Shown: positions 1 to 9,037, counted from the first letter of the stretch. The stretch is 64,000 bases of DNA from Nocardioides humi (GCF_006494775.1 NZ_CP041146.1:3472001-3536000); one strand, 5' to 3'. The notes: a model not told the origin generated them from the letters alone. Made by a program: numbers and translations.

Positions 1-31
1 CGGTGTCCCCACGAGGTCAGGACGCGCCGGG

Positions 32-1651
32 TCAGCGGCGGATCCGGAACCGCCAGACCCGCACGGTCCGGTTGCCGGCCGGGTCGACCACCACCAGGCG
101 CACCTTGTGCCGGCCGGGGCGCAGCGCGCGATGCGGCGTCCAGGTCAGCCGGCCGGTGCGGGCGGCGTACCGGAAGCCGGTGATCCTGCGCCCGTCGACC
201 CGCAGCCGGACGTGTCTGCGCCGGATCGCGGAGTCGTCCGCGATCTTCGCCCGGATCGTGGGCGTGCGGTCCCGTACGGTGCCCGACGGCCTGGTGCCGC
301 GGATGCGCGGACCGGTCGTGTCGGCGGGCACCACCCCCACCGCCTCCGGTACGACGACGCCCACCGTCGCGCTGGCCTGCAGCCCGTCGCGGCTCATGGT
401 CACGGTCGCGGTGTAGCTGCCCGACGACGCGTAGACGTGGTCGGCGTCGGGACCCACGCCGGTGATCCCGTCGCCGAAGTCCCAGCGGTAGGAGAGGTCG
501 GCGGTCCCGGGCGCGAGGTCGACGCACCCGATCCGCAGGGCCGGGTTGTCGGGGTCGTGGACCACGATCGAGACGGCCTTCGAGCCCGCGCGCGCGGGAT
601 GGGTGGCGACGATCGACGTGGAGCGGCCCTCGGCGTCGCTGGTGAAGGGCAGCCAGAGCTCGTTCTCCTCCGCGAACGGCCGGTCCTCGTCGAACCGGAA
701 GTGCGCGCCGCCGTTCGCGGATCCGCAGGCCTGCTCGTGCACGTGGACCAGGTGCGAGGCGCCCGGCCTCAGTCCGGTGACCTCGATGGCGGCGTACGTC
801 TGCCCGCGCGAGCGGATCATCGTGGCGGTGCCGGCCAGGTCGGGGTACGTCGTGCTGCCGTCGGCGAAGGGCGTGAACGCGCCGTCCGTGGTGACCGCCG
901 CGGAGAACGCCACCGGGAGCGGACGCGCGCCCGCGCCGTGGTGGGCGTGGGCGTCCAGCGCGGGCAGCGCCTGGTCCGGGGCGCCGACGTGGATCGGGAA
1001 CGAGCGCCGGAAGGTCCCGCCGTTCCCGTCGCCGACCTCCAGGCTCGCGGTGTAGTGGCCCGGCTCGGTGTAGGTGTGCGCCGCGTCGGGCGACGCGGCG
1101 ACGGGGTCGGCGGTGCCGAAGTCCCAGGCGTAGGTGAGCGGGTCCCCGTCGGGGTCGGTGACCGCGGAGGTGAACTGCACGGTGAGCGGCGTGGTGCCCG
1201 TGGTGGGCGCGGCCTCCGCGGTGCCGGTGGGAGCGCTGTTGGCGCCGGGCTCCTCGACGATCACGGTGCCCCACATCACGGTGCCGTGGAGGGAGCAGAC
1301 GTACTCGTACTGGCCCGGTGTCGCGAAGGTACGGCGGACCGGCTCGCCGTCCGGGACCCGGTACTCCTGGACCGGCTCGGCCCACGCGCTGCGGGTGTCC
1401 TCGGAGGTCAGGTCGTGCTCCTGTCCGGCCCGCTCGAAGCGCCACTCGACGGTGTCGCCCGGCCGGATCGTGATCACGTTGCCGCCGGTCTCGGCCTCCC
1501 AGCGGTTCCCGGCCTCGTCGTCGACGGCGTCCACGACCCAGGTCCGCGGCGCCGGCTCCGCCGCCTGGACCGGTGCGACGGCGAGGAGCCCGAGCACGAG
1601 GAGCAGCAGGACGGACAGGCGGAGCGGCAGGGCGGGCACGCGGAGAAGCAT
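32..1651 (-). CDS. Secreted cupredoxin / PKD / SodC-like multidomain protein
   Basis: A 539-residue exported protein with a signal peptide at about residues 1-30. A cupredoxin domain follows (about 35-133), with type-1 copper ligands visible as His79, Cys119, His122 and Met126. Next are a PKD domain (about 145-222), a region resembling Cu/Zn superoxide dismutase (about 245-380), a second PKD domain (about 385-435) and an Arg-rich Ig-like tail. The SodC-like part keeps a HVHE motif (His304, His306), His318 and His366 at the positions of the four copper ligands, and Cys310 and Cys377 match the family disulfide. The SodC zinc ligands are not evident. The role is probably extracytoplasmic copper binding or redox chemistry; catalysis is unproven. 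Start ATG 1651 is chosen because it directly precedes the signal peptide; no good ribosome site is visible. Confidence 0.8.
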   Translation of the reverse strand: MLLRVPALPLRLSVLLLLVLGLLAVAPVQAAEPAPRTWVVDAVDDEAGNRWEAETGGNVITIRPGDTVEWRFERAGQEHDLTSEDTRSAWAEPVQEYRVPDGEPVRRTFATPGQYEYVCSLHGTVMWGTVIVEEPGANSAPTGTAEAAPTTGTTPLTVQFTSAVTDPDGDPLTYAWDFGTADPVAASPDAAHTYTEPGHYTASLEVGDGNGGTFRRSFPIHVGAPDQALPALDAHAHHGAGARPLPVAFSAAVTTDGAFTPFADGSTTYPDLAGTATMIRSRGQTYAAIEVTGLRPGASHLVHVHEQACGSANGGAHFRFDEDRPFAEENELWLPFTSDAEGRSTSIVATHPARAGSKAVSIVVHDPDNPALRIGCVDLAPGTADLSYRWDFGDGITGVGPDADHVYASSGSYTATVTMSRDGLQASATVGVVVPEAVGVVPADTTGPRIRGTRPSGTVRDRTPTIRAKIADDSAIRRRHVRLRVDGRRITGFRYAARTGRLTWTPHRALRPGRHKVRLVVVDPAGNRTVRVWRFRIRR

Positions 1652-1671
1652 GCCCGCGATGTTCGCATACT

Positions 1672-1684
1672 CGAACCTGGTTCG
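1672..1684. promoter_or_regulatory. Palindrome CGAACC-T-GGTTCG upstream of the cupredoxin gene
   Basis: A perfect 13-bp odd-centred palindrome ends 20 bp upstream of the ATG of the cupredoxin/SodC-like gene. The same core occurs in a larger palindrome at 18495-18517 before the CopC-CopD gene. It looks like an operator; the binding protein is unknown. Confidence 0.5.
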
Positions 1685-1691
1685 TCACCCA

Positions 1692-1715
1692 GTTCGGCTG
1701 GACAACCGGCCGAAC
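1692..1715 (-). terminator. Inverted repeat at the end of the IclR gene
   Basis: GTTCGGC and GCCGAAC arms of 7 bp are separated by 10 bp and lie directly after the IclR stop codon on the minus strand. There is no T-tract, so it may be a weak terminator or a further operator-like site for the adjacent cupredoxin gene. Confidence 0.35.
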
Positions 1716-1716
1716 C

Positions 1717-2502
1717 TCACCGGACGAAGCTGTTGTCGTGCTCCAGGGAGAGCCGGGCCCGGACGCTGAGCAGCGTCTCGATGATGTGGGCCTCGCGGCC
1801 GTCGGTCAGCCGGCTGATCGGGACGGCGACGCTGATGCCGTCGACGGCGGGCCGGGAGAACGGCAGCGCGACCCCGAAGCAGCGCACGCCGATGCACGAC
1901 TCGTCGCTCTCGGAGGCGTACCCGAGGCGCTCGGCGTCGTCGATGACCGCCAGCACGGCGTCGCGATCGGTCAGCGTGTGGGTGGTGATCGGGTCGATGT
2001 GGTCCGGCACCAGCGCGGCGCGGGCGTCGCGCGGCCGCTCGGCGAGGATGGCGCGCCCCAGCGCGGTGGAGTACGCCGGCAGGCGGCGCCCGACGGGCGT
2101 GTGCATCCGCAGCGGGTGGAGCGACTCGCGCTTGGCCGTGTAGATGACGTCGTTGCCGGCGAGCCGGCCGAGGTTGACGGTCTCCTCGGTGGCACCGGCG
2201 ATCTCGTCCATCACGGCGGCCGCGCGGGCGAGGACGGGGTCGCCGGCGAGATAGGCCGAGCTGACGACGAGGGAGCGGATGCCCAGCTGGTAGACGCTGC
2301 CGGTGGGGTCGGTCTGCAGCCAGCCGCGGTCGGTCATCGTCCGCAGCAGCGCGTGCAGGCTGCTCTTGGGGATGCCGAGCCGGGTCGACAGCTGCAGCTG
2401 GGTGCCGGGGCCGTGGGCGGCGATCTCGTCCAGCAGGTCGAGCGCGCGGGCGGCCGACTTCACCGGTCCTGCGGCGGAGCCGTTCGTCGTGTTCTGGGTC
2501 AT
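1717..2502 (-). CDS. IclR-family transcriptional regulator of the kdu/KDG cluster
   Basis: A 261-residue IclR-type regulator. The N-terminal winged helix-turn-helix (about 15-75) is followed by the IclR effector-binding domain. It is divergent from kduI, and IclR proteins such as KdgR classically control pectin/KDG catabolism, so it is probably the local repressor of the uronate operon. ATG 2502 is chosen over an upstream in-frame ATG at 2634 because GAGGAG lies about 10 bp before it and the longer version would run across the operator region. Effector identity (perhaps KDG) is inferred from the family. Confidence 0.85.
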   Translation of the reverse strand: MTQNTTNGSAAGPVKSAARALDLLDEIAAHGPGTQLQLSTRLGIPKSSLHALLRTMTDRGWLQTDPTGSVYQLGIRSLVVSSAYLAGDPVLARAAAVMDEIAGATEETVNLGRLAGNDVIYTAKRESLHPLRMHTPVGRRLPAYSTALGRAILAERPRDARAALVPDHIDPITTHTLTDRDAVLAVIDDAERLGYASESDESCIGVRCFGVALPFSRPAVDGISVAVPISRLTDGREAHIIETLLSVRARLSLEHDNSFVR

Positions 2503-2566
2503 CTGCCAGCTTCTCCTCGTGGTGCCGGAGCGGTCCGCTCCGGCGGTCGGTCCCACTCTACCCGCT

Positions 2567-2582
2567 GTCCACATATGTGGAC
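2567..2582. promoter_or_regulatory. Perfect 16-bp palindrome in the iclR-kduI intergenic region
   Basis: GTCCACATATGTGGAC is a perfect palindrome 13 bp upstream of the kduI -35 box. A degenerate partner, CACATAGACGAAC at 2632-2644, repeats its right half (CACATATGTGGACGAAC at 2570-2586) downstream of the -10 box. The two sites bracket the promoter, which suits repression by the divergently encoded IclR protein. Confidence 0.6.
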
Positions 2583-2595
2583 GAACTTCAACTCC

Positions 2596-2624
2596 TTGAC
2601 CGTGACCGCCGTCACGTGTAGCGT
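2596..2624 (+). promoter_or_regulatory. kduI promoter with an internal CRP-like dyad
   Basis: The -35 box TTGACC (2596-2601) and -10 box TAGCGT (2619-2624) are spaced by 17 bp. The spacer holds CGTGA-CCGCCG-TCACG (2601-2616), which matches the CRP/GlxR half-site layout TGTGA-N6-TCACA except at the outermost bases. Confidence 0.55.
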
Positions 2625-2670
2625 CTCGATTCACATAGACGAACGCAGTTCACAAACCCAAGGAGCATCG

Positions 2671-3486
2671 GTGATCCAGGTCCGCTATTCGACCTCTCCG
2701 TCGAGCGTGGAGACAGCCCGCGCCGCGGACCTCCGCGACAACTTCCTCATCGAGGACCTCTTCCTCCCCGGCGAGGTCCGCGGGGTCTACACCCACGACG
2801 ACCGGATGGTCGTCGGCGGTGCGGTGCCGAGCGAGGGTCGCCTCGACCTGCCGGCGTGGGACGTGCTCGGGACCGGCTCCCACCTCGAGCGGCGGGAGCT
2901 GGGGATCATCAACGTCGCCGAGACGGGGCACGTCCTGGTCGACGGCGAGAAGTTCGAGCTCGCCCATCTCGACGGACTCTATGTCGGTCGCGGCAGCGAG
3001 GTGTCCTTCGTCGGGGACGAGGCCGCCTTCTACTTCGTCTCGGTGCCCGCGGGCACGACGTACCCGACGACGGTGCTCAAGAACGACGAGGTCGAGCCGG
3101 TCGCGATCGGCACCGACGCGGGCGCCAGCTCCCGCCAGCTCTACCGCTACGTCTGGGGCCAGGACGTGCAGAGCTACGGCCTGCAGTTCGGCGTGACCGT
3201 GATCGCCGACGGCTCGGTCTGGAACACCATGCCGCCGCACCTCCACGACCGGCGGACCGAGATCTACCTGTACGCCGACCTCGCCGAGGAGGACCGGGTC
3301 TTCCACTTCCTCGGCCAGCCGGGTGCCACCCGCCACCTGCTCGTCGCCAACCGCCAGGCCGTCATCTCCCCGCCGTGGTCCATCCACTCCGGTGCCGGCA
3401 CCGGCTCCTACGCCTTCATCTGGGCGATGACCGGCGAGAACAACGTCTACACCGACCTCGACGGCGTCGCGCTGGAGGAGCTGTGA
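2671..3486 (+). CDS. kduI: 5-dehydro-4-deoxy-D-glucuronate isomerase (4-deoxy-L-threo-5-hexosulose-uronate ketol-isomerase)
   Basis: A 271-residue cupin-fold enzyme that isomerises 5-keto-4-deoxyuronate to 3-deoxy-D-glycero-2,5-hexodiulosonate, an early step after unsaturated uronates are released from pectin- or glycosaminoglycan-type polymers. Zinc ligands appear as His190, His192, Glu197 and His239, the same spacing as His196/His198/Glu203/His245 in the Escherichia coli enzyme. Start GTG 2671 is preceded by AAGGAG (2660-2665). The stop codon overlaps the kduD start (GTGA), so the two are translationally coupled. Function is well supported by the full-length match. Confidence 0.95.
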   Translation: MIQVRYSTSPSSVETARAADLRDNFLIEDLFLPGEVRGVYTHDDRMVVGGAVPSEGRLDLPAWDVLGTGSHLERRELGIINVAETGHVLVDGEKFELAHLDGLYVGRGSEVSFVGDEAAFYFVSVPAGTTYPTTVLKNDEVEPVAIGTDAGASSRQLYRYVWGQDVQSYGLQFGVTVIADGSVWNTMPPHLHDRRTEIYLYADLAEEDRVFHFLGQPGATRHLLVANRQAVISPPWSIHSGAGTGSYAFIWAMTGENNVYTDLDGVALEEL

Positions 3487-4247
3487 GCACCCCGGGCACG
3501 CCCTTCGACCTGACCGGCCGGCGCGCGGTCGTGACCGGAGCCGGCCGCGGCCTCGGCCAGGGCGTGGCCCTCGGCCTGGCCGAGGCGGGCGCCGACCTGG
3601 TGCTCGTCGGCCTCCCGGGGAGCCAGACCGACACCGAGAAGGAGGTCCGCGACCTCGGCCGCGACGTCGAGGTCGTCGACCTCGACGTGTCGGACCACGC
3701 CGCGATCGAGCGCGTCTGCGCGGACATCAACGCCCGCCACGAGGTCGACGTCCTGGTCAACAACGCCGGCATCATCGACCGCCACGACACCGTCGACGTC
3801 ACCGCGGAGTCGTGGAACAAGGTCGTCGACATCAACCTCAGCGGGCTGTTCTTCCTCAGCCAGCACCTCGGCCGCCCGATGGTCGAGCGCGGCCGCGGCA
3901 AGATCGTCAGCATCGCCAGCCTGCTCGCCTTCCAGGGCGGCATCCGGGTGGTGTCGTACGCCGCCAGCAAGCACGGCGTCGCCGGCATCACCAAGGCGCT
4001 GGCCAACGAGTGGGCGCCCCACGGCGTGCAGGTCAACGCGATCGCTCCTGGCTACATGGCGACCGACAACACCGCCGCGCTCCGTGCGGACGAGGACCGC
4101 TCGCGGGCGATCCTCGACCGGATCCCGGCCGGCCGCTGGGGCTCGCCCCGCGACATCGCGGGCGCCGCCGTCTTCCTCAGCTCCTCCGCATCGGACTACG
4201 TCAACGGACACGTCCTCGTCGTCGACGGAGGCTGGATGGCGCGCTGA
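3483..4247 (+). CDS. kduD: 2-dehydro-3-deoxy-D-gluconate 5-dehydrogenase (SDR)
   Basis: A 254-residue short-chain dehydrogenase, the usual length of KduD. It has the N-terminal nucleotide-binding glycine motif (TGAGRGLG, about 15-22), NNAG, catalytic Tyr159 and Lys163 (YAASK), and a C-terminal VDGGW. It reduces the hexodiulosonate made by KduI to 2-keto-3-deoxygluconate (KDG) with NAD(P)H. The GTG start at 3483 overlaps the kduI stop. Placement directly after kduI makes the KduD assignment much firmer than SDR similarity alone. Confidence 0.92.
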   Translation: MSTPGTPFDLTGRRAVVTGAGRGLGQGVALGLAEAGADLVLVGLPGSQTDTEKEVRDLGRDVEVVDLDVSDHAAIERVCADINARHEVDVLVNNAGIIDRHDTVDVTAESWNKVVDINLSGLFFLSQHLGRPMVERGRGKIVSIASLLAFQGGIRVVSYAASKHGVAGITKALANEWAPHGVQVNAIAPGYMATDNTAALRADEDRSRAILDRIPAGRWGSPRDIAGAAVFLSSSASDYVNGHVLVVDGGWMAR

Positions 4248-4397
4248 ACCAGATCACCCCTCCACCCAGGAGAACCCAGGACCGCCCAGGACCGCCTCGG
4301 GACCCCAGGACGCCGCTCGGGGCGCCGTACCCCCTCCTCCTCTTCCTCCCAGAAAACCACCGCCGGAGCATTCGGCACCACGAAACGAGGATCAACG
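4248..4397 (+). other. Leader between kduD and the transport genes
   Basis: This 150-bp non-coding gap has four close copies of CCCAGGA(G/C/A) around 4265-4310. No clear promoter or terminator stem is visible. ACGAGGA about 7 bp before ATG 4398 is the ribosome site for the next gene. Confidence 0.3.
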
Positions 4398-5474
4398 ATG
4401 ACCCGCATGTCCCGCCCCGTCGCCGCGTTGTTCAGTCTCAGCGTCGCGGCGATGGCTCTCGCCGGCTGCAGCGAGGGCAGCTCGACCGCGTCCGGTGAGT
4501 CCGGCGCCTGCGACGCCTCCGACGTCAAGCTCGTCGGCCAGGTCCGCAACGAGTCGAACCCCTACGAGGCCTCCTGGCTCGACGGCGGCGACGCCTTCGC
4601 GCAGTCGGTCGGGCTCAAGCAGGAGCGCCTGACCTACGACGGCGACTCCACCAAGCAGCAGGAGCAGATCCGCCAGCTCCTCGCCGGCGACACCGACTGC
4701 CTGGTGATGAACGTGCTGCCCAACGGCGACGCCGACACCACCCCGATCGTCAAGGGCGCCGACCAGGCCGGTGCCTACCTCGTGACGCAGTGGAACAAGC
4801 CCGCCGACCTCGACCCGGCCGACTACGACCGCTGGGTCAGCCACATCACCTACAACGGCGTCGAGTCCGGTCAGCAGATCGGCGACGCGCTCGCGGAGGC
4901 GATCGGCGGCGAGGGTGGCATCATCGCCCTCCAGGGAGTCCTGGACACCGCCGCGGCCAAGGACCGCTTCGCGGGCCTCGAGGCCTCGCTCGCCAAGAAC
5001 CCGGGAGTGACCCTGCTCGACGACCAGACCGCGAACTTCTCCCGCGCCGAGGCCCTCGACGTGACCAAGACCCTGCTCACCAAGCACGGTGACAAGGTCA
5101 AGGGCATCTGGGCCGCGAACGACGACATGGCGCTCGGTGCGCTCGAGGCGCTCAAGCAGGCCGGCCGCAGCGACGTGGCCGTCGTCGGCATCGACGCGGT
5201 CCCGGACGCGCTGACCGCGATCCAGGACGGCTCGATGACCGCCACGGTGTCCAGCGACGGTCCGTGGCAGGGCGGCATCGGCCTGGCCATCGGCTTCTGC
5301 GCGGCGACCGGCGAGCTGGACGTGAAGGACCTGCCCGCGGACAACCGGGCGTTCTTCGCCGAGCAGTTCCTGATCACCGACGCCAACGTCGGCGACTTCG
5401 CCACCCCGAAGACGGACGAGTCCGACTTCGAGTGCGACAACGTCTTCGACCGCGTGGCTGGTCCGCTGTCGTGA
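4398..5474 (+). CDS. Sugar ABC transporter substrate-binding lipoprotein (RbsB-like)
   Basis: A 358-residue periplasmic-binding-protein type 1 domain with a lipoprotein signal peptide; the lipobox LAGC puts the lipidated cysteine at residue 24. The protein would be tethered outside the membrane and deliver a sugar to the two permeases encoded downstream. Genomic context (kduI, kduD, KDG kinase and KDPG aldolase on both sides) suggests a uronate, unsaturated oligouronide or 2-keto-3-deoxy sugar as the ligand; the sequence alone does not prove this. Confidence 0.88.
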   Translation: MTRMSRPVAALFSLSVAAMALAGCSEGSSTASGESGACDASDVKLVGQVRNESNPYEASWLDGGDAFAQSVGLKQERLTYDGDSTKQQEQIRQLLAGDTDCLVMNVLPNGDADTTPIVKGADQAGAYLVTQWNKPADLDPADYDRWVSHITYNGVESGQQIGDALAEAIGGEGGIIALQGVLDTAAAKDRFAGLEASLAKNPGVTLLDDQTANFSRAEALDVTKTLLTKHGDKVKGIWAANDDMALGALEALKQAGRSDVAVVGIDAVPDALTAIQDGSMTATVSSDGPWQGGIGLAIGFCAATGELDVKDLPADNRAFFAEQFLITDANVGDFATPKTDESDFECDNVFDRVAGPLS

Positions 5475-6492
5475 CCCTGACATCCCCCGCCGAGGACACG
5501 AGTGACACCGTGGCCGTTGCCCGGCGCCCCCGCCCTCGGCGGGGGTGTCGCTCCGGGACGCCGGTCCCCCGATCGCCCTGGTCGTCATCTTCGCCGTGTT
5601 CGCGGCGCTGAGCCCGCAGTTCCGCAGCGTCGCCAACGTGCAGAACATCATGGACGCGGCGGCGGTGCTGGCCGTCGTCACCTGCGGCATCACGTTCGTG
5701 CTGATGATGGGGTCGATCGATCTCTCGGCCGCCGGCGTGATGGGGGCCTCCGCGCTCGCGGTCGCCCTGCTGGTGGAGAACAATCGCAACGGCAACGACC
5801 TCGGGCTGCTCGGCATCGCGCTCGCGGTGCTGCTGGCCGCCGGGCTCGGCGCCCTCAGCGGCCTGGCGCTGGTGCTGCTCAAGGTGCCGTCCTTCATGAC
5901 GACCCTCGGGGTCTCGGCGATCGGGCTCGGCGTCGCCACCCTCATGTTCAGCGGCGTCCAGCCCAATATCTCCGACGAGATGCTCGAGGGCTGGGCGACC
6001 GGGCGGTTCCTCGGGTTCTCCGGGCTCGCCTGGATCGCGCTCGGCTGCGTCCTCGTGGGCTGGCTGATCCAGCGCTACACCCGGCTGGGCCGCTACGCCT
6101 ACGCGATCGGCGGCGCCGAGGAGGTGCTCGCGCTCTCCGGCGTGAAGGTCGCGCCCTTCAAGGTCGCCGTCTTCACCCTGGCCGGCGCGTTCTACGGCCT
6201 CGGCGGCGTGATGGTGACCAGCCAGCTCGGGGCCGGGCTGGTCCAGGCCGGCAAGGGCTACGACTTCGCCGCGATCACCGCGGCCGTGGTCGGCGGCACC
6301 CTGCTCACCGGCGGCCGGGGCGGCGTGCTGCACTCCGCCGTCGGCGTCCTGCTGATCACCGTGCTGACCAACGGGCTGGTGCAGATCGGCGTCAGCCCGT
6401 ACTGGCAGGGCGGCGTGCAGGGCCTCATCGTCGTCGCCGCGGTCGCCGCCGCGGTGATCCCGCAGCGGCGCAGGAACCAGGTGGTCAAGTGA
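5471..6492 (+). pseudogene. Sugar ABC transporter permease (RbsC-like), probable frameshift near the N-terminus
   Basis: From GTG 5545 a 315-residue hydrophobic permease of the ribose/BPD type 2 family is readable with about 8-10 membrane segments. That GTG has no ribosome site. A GTG at 5471, overlapping the preceding stop, opens a different frame that reads as a plausible hydrophilic N-terminus (VTLTSPAEDTSDTVAVARR, then PRPRRG). One extra G in the run 5541-5545 would join it to VSLRDAGPPIALVV. I infer a missing G (sequence error or real mutation); the full protein would have about 340 residues. If the start is really 5545, the gene is intact but slightly short at the N-terminus. Confidence 0.7.
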
Positions 6493-8051
6493 GCATCGAG
6501 ATGGAGGAGAAGATCGTGACCCCGCCTCCCGCACCGGTCCCCGCCCTCGAGGTCCGTGGCCTGGTCAAGCACTACCCGGGCGTCAAGGCGCTCGACGGCG
6601 TCGACTTCGTCGTGCACCAGAACGAGGTGCTCGGCCTGGCCGGCGAGAACGGCGCCGGCAAGTCCACCCTGCTCAAGGCCCTCGTCGGCCTGGTGAAGCC
6701 GGACGCCGGCGACATCTACGTCCGTGGCGAGAAGGTCCGGCTGCGCAGCGTCGTCAACGCGGCCGACCACGGCATCGGCATGGTGTTCCAGGAGCAGTCG
6801 CTGGTGCCCAACCTGACGGCCGCGGAGAACATCGTGCTCGGCTCCGAGGGAGCGGGCGTCCGCGGCGGCGTCTACCGCTGGGACCGGATGCGCCGGCTCG
6901 CCCAGGAGCAGCTGGACAAGATCGGCTCCCCCATCGACCCGCTCGCGCGCACCGACTCGCTCTCCTTCGCCGACCGCCAGATGGTCGAGATCGCGAAGGT
7001 GCTGCGGATCGAGCAGCGCAGCCAGCACCCGCCGGTGATCATCCTCGACGAGCCGACCTCGGTGCTGGAGTCGAAGGAGATCGAGACCCTCTTCGCCCAG
7101 GTACGACGCCTGCGCGCGTTCGCCTCCGTCATCTTCGTCTCGCACCGGCTCGACGAGGTGCTCGACGTGTGCGACCGGGTCACGGTCCTGCGCGGCGGCC
7201 GCTCGGTCGGCGACGTGCCGACCGCCGACGCCGCCCCGGCCGAGCTGCACCGGATGATGATCGGCTCCACGGGCTCCGACGACCACTACCACGACACCGC
7301 CTTCGAGCGCTCCGGCGAGGAGCCGCGTCCACGGCTCGTCGTCCGCGGCCTGTCGGGGCGCACCTTCCGCGACGTCGACCTCGACGTCCACGCGGGGGAG
7401 ATCGTCGGCATCGTCGGCGTCCACGGCTCCGGTCGCGAGGACGTCTGCCGCGCCCTGTTCGGCGCCGAGCCGACGACCGCCGGCGAGGTCACCCTCGACG
7501 GCGACGCGCTCCAGCTCTCCGGGACCCGGGCCGCCTGCTCCGCGGGCATCGGCTACGTCCCGGCCGAGCGCAAGATCGAGGGCATGGTCGGCCCGATGTC
7601 GGTGGCCGACAACATGACCCTGACCCGGCAGAGGGCCCGCTGCTCGGGGCCGCTGGTCTCGCCGCGCAAGCAGGCCTCGCTGGTCGACAGCTGGATCAGC
7701 CGGCTCTCGATCCGCACGCCGCACCGCGGCACCGCCATCCAGCGGCTGTCCGGCGGCAACCAGCAGAAGGTGGTCCTCGCCCGCTGGCTGGTCAGCGGCG
7801 ACGTACGCCTGCTGCTGCTCGACCACCCGACCCGCGGGCTCGACATCGGCGCCCGCTCCGAGGTCTACCGGCTGATGCGGGAGCTCGCGAGCAACGGCGT
7901 CGCCACGGTCCTCCTGGCCGACAGCCTCGAGGAGGCGATCGGCATGTCGGACCGGATCGTCGTGATGAGCGACGGGCGGGTGACCGCCGAGGTGGGCTGT
8001 CCCTCCGGCGCCAAGCCGACGCCGCTGGACCTGGTGAAGGAGATGGTATGA
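6489..8051 (+). CDS. Sugar ABC transporter ATP-binding protein with two ABC domains (RbsA-like)
   Basis: A fused double ATPase of about 520 residues. The first domain has Walker A GENGAGKST (about 55-63), signature region LSFADRQ and Walker B VIILDEPTS. The second has a degenerate P-loop (GVHGSGREDV) and an intact signature LSGGNQQKV, as is normal for RbsA/MglA proteins. It powers import through the two flanking permeases. GTG 6489 overlaps the permease stop. ATG 6501 and GTG 6516 are alternatives, and GTG 6516 has the best ribosome site (GGAGGAG at 6503-6509). Confidence 0.9.
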   Translation: MSIEMEEKIVTPPPAPVPALEVRGLVKHYPGVKALDGVDFVVHQNEVLGLAGENGAGKSTLLKALVGLVKPDAGDIYVRGEKVRLRSVVNAADHGIGMVFQEQSLVPNLTAAENIVLGSEGAGVRGGVYRWDRMRRLAQEQLDKIGSPIDPLARTDSLSFADRQMVEIAKVLRIEQRSQHPPVIILDEPTSVLESKEIETLFAQVRRLRAFASVIFVSHRLDEVLDVCDRVTVLRGGRSVGDVPTADAAPAELHRMMIGSTGSDDHYHDTAFERSGEEPRPRLVVRGLSGRTFRDVDLDVHAGEIVGIVGVHGSGREDVCRALFGAEPTTAGEVTLDGDALQLSGTRAACSAGIGYVPAERKIEGMVGPMSVADNMTLTRQRARCSGPLVSPRKQASLVDSWISRLSIRTPHRGTAIQRLSGGNQQKVVLARWLVSGDVRLLLLDHPTRGLDIGARSEVYRLMRELASNGVATVLLADSLEEAIGMSDRIVVMSDGRVTAEVGCPSGAKPTPLDLVKEMV

Positions 8052-9037
8052 GCGTCACCGTCGAGCAGGCGGCCGAGTCCGTCGTGCAGCCGAAGGGGCG
8101 GAGCGTGTCGGAGCGGCTGACCGCGCTGATGCCGCTGATCGCCCTCGCCGCCATCCTCGCGGCCCTGACCGTCGCCGACCCCGGCTTCTTCACCCAGCGC
8201 AGCCTCACCGCGGCGACGATGACCGCGGCGCCGCTGATCGTGCTCGCCGCCGGGGCGACGCTGGTCGTGCTGTGCGGCGGCATCGACCTCTCCATCGCCG
8301 CGATGGCCTCGCTGTCGACGGTGTTCCTCGCCCTGTGGCTGCCCGACCTCGGGGCGCTCACGACCCCGGCGGTGATCGGGGTCGCGGCCCTGCTCGGCGC
8401 GGTGCAGGGCGTGGCCCACGTCTACCTGCGGATCCCGTCGTTCATCGTCACCCTCGGCGGGATGAGCATCTTCTCGGCGGTCGCGCTCGTGGTCTCCGAC
8501 GCCGGCACGGTGCCGGTCACCGACGACTCGACGATCAGCTGGCTCAACCTGTACGTCGCCCGCTACATCCCGATGTCGGTGGCCGTCGCGCTGCTCGTCG
8601 TCGCCGTGCTGGCCCTGGTCGTGCGGCTGACCCCGCTGCGCAGCTGGATCACCGCCACCGGCTACTCCGAGTCCGCGGCCCGCCTCGCCGGCGCACCGGT
8701 GGACCTGGTGAAGATCGGCGCGTTCTGCGTCTCCGGCGCCTGCGCCGGGCTCGCCGCGGTCATGCTGGTCTCCCGCAACTTCAGCGGGAACCCGTCGATG
8801 GCCGACAACCTGCTGCTGCCCGCGGTCGCCGCGATCGTCGTCGGCGGCACCGCCATCACCGGCGGCCACGGCGGGCTGTGGCGCAGCGTCGCCGGCGCGC
8901 TGGTCGTGACCCTGCTGCGCGTCGGGCTGCCGATCGTCGGCGTGCCCTCGGCGTACGAGCAGATCCTCTACGGCGCGATCATCGTCGCCGCGGTCGCGCT
9001 CACCCTCGACCGGTCGAAGGTGATGGTCATCAAGTAG
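8048..9037 (+). CDS. Sugar ABC transporter permease (RbsC-like), second copy
   Basis: A 329-residue inner-membrane permease of the ribose type, with many hydrophobic helices and the family GGIDLS region (about residues 76-81). ATG 8048 overlaps the ATPase stop (ATGA). Having two different permease genes flanking one fused ATPase suggests a heterodimeric channel. It belongs to the uronate-cluster operon. Confidence 0.88.
   Translation: MSVTVEQAAESVVQPKGRSVSERLTALMPLIALAAILAALTVADPGFFTQRSLTAATMTAAPLIVLAAGATLVVLCGGIDLSIAAMASLSTVFLALWLPDLGALTTPAVIGVAALLGAVQGVAHVYLRIPSFIVTLGGMSIFSAVALVVSDAGTVPVTDDSTISWLNLYVARYIPMSVAVALLVVAVLALVVRLTPLRSWITATGYSESAARLAGAPVDLVKIGAFCVSGACAGLAAVMLVSRNFSGNPSMADNLLLPAVAAIVVGGTAITGGHGGLWRSVAGALVVTLLRVGLPIVGVPSAYEQILYGAIIVAAVALTLDRSKVMVIK

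Noticed and set aside
107..3486. Long plus-strand frames over the cupredoxin and IclR genes, one running into kduI
   Set aside because: Only the part after GTG 2671 (kduI) is protein-like; the rest is antisense to recognisable genes.
5502..8051. A single plus-strand frame joining the permease region to the ATPase
   Set aside because: The upstream part is out of frame with the hydrophobic permease and low-complexity; the ATPase begins at 6489 or just after.
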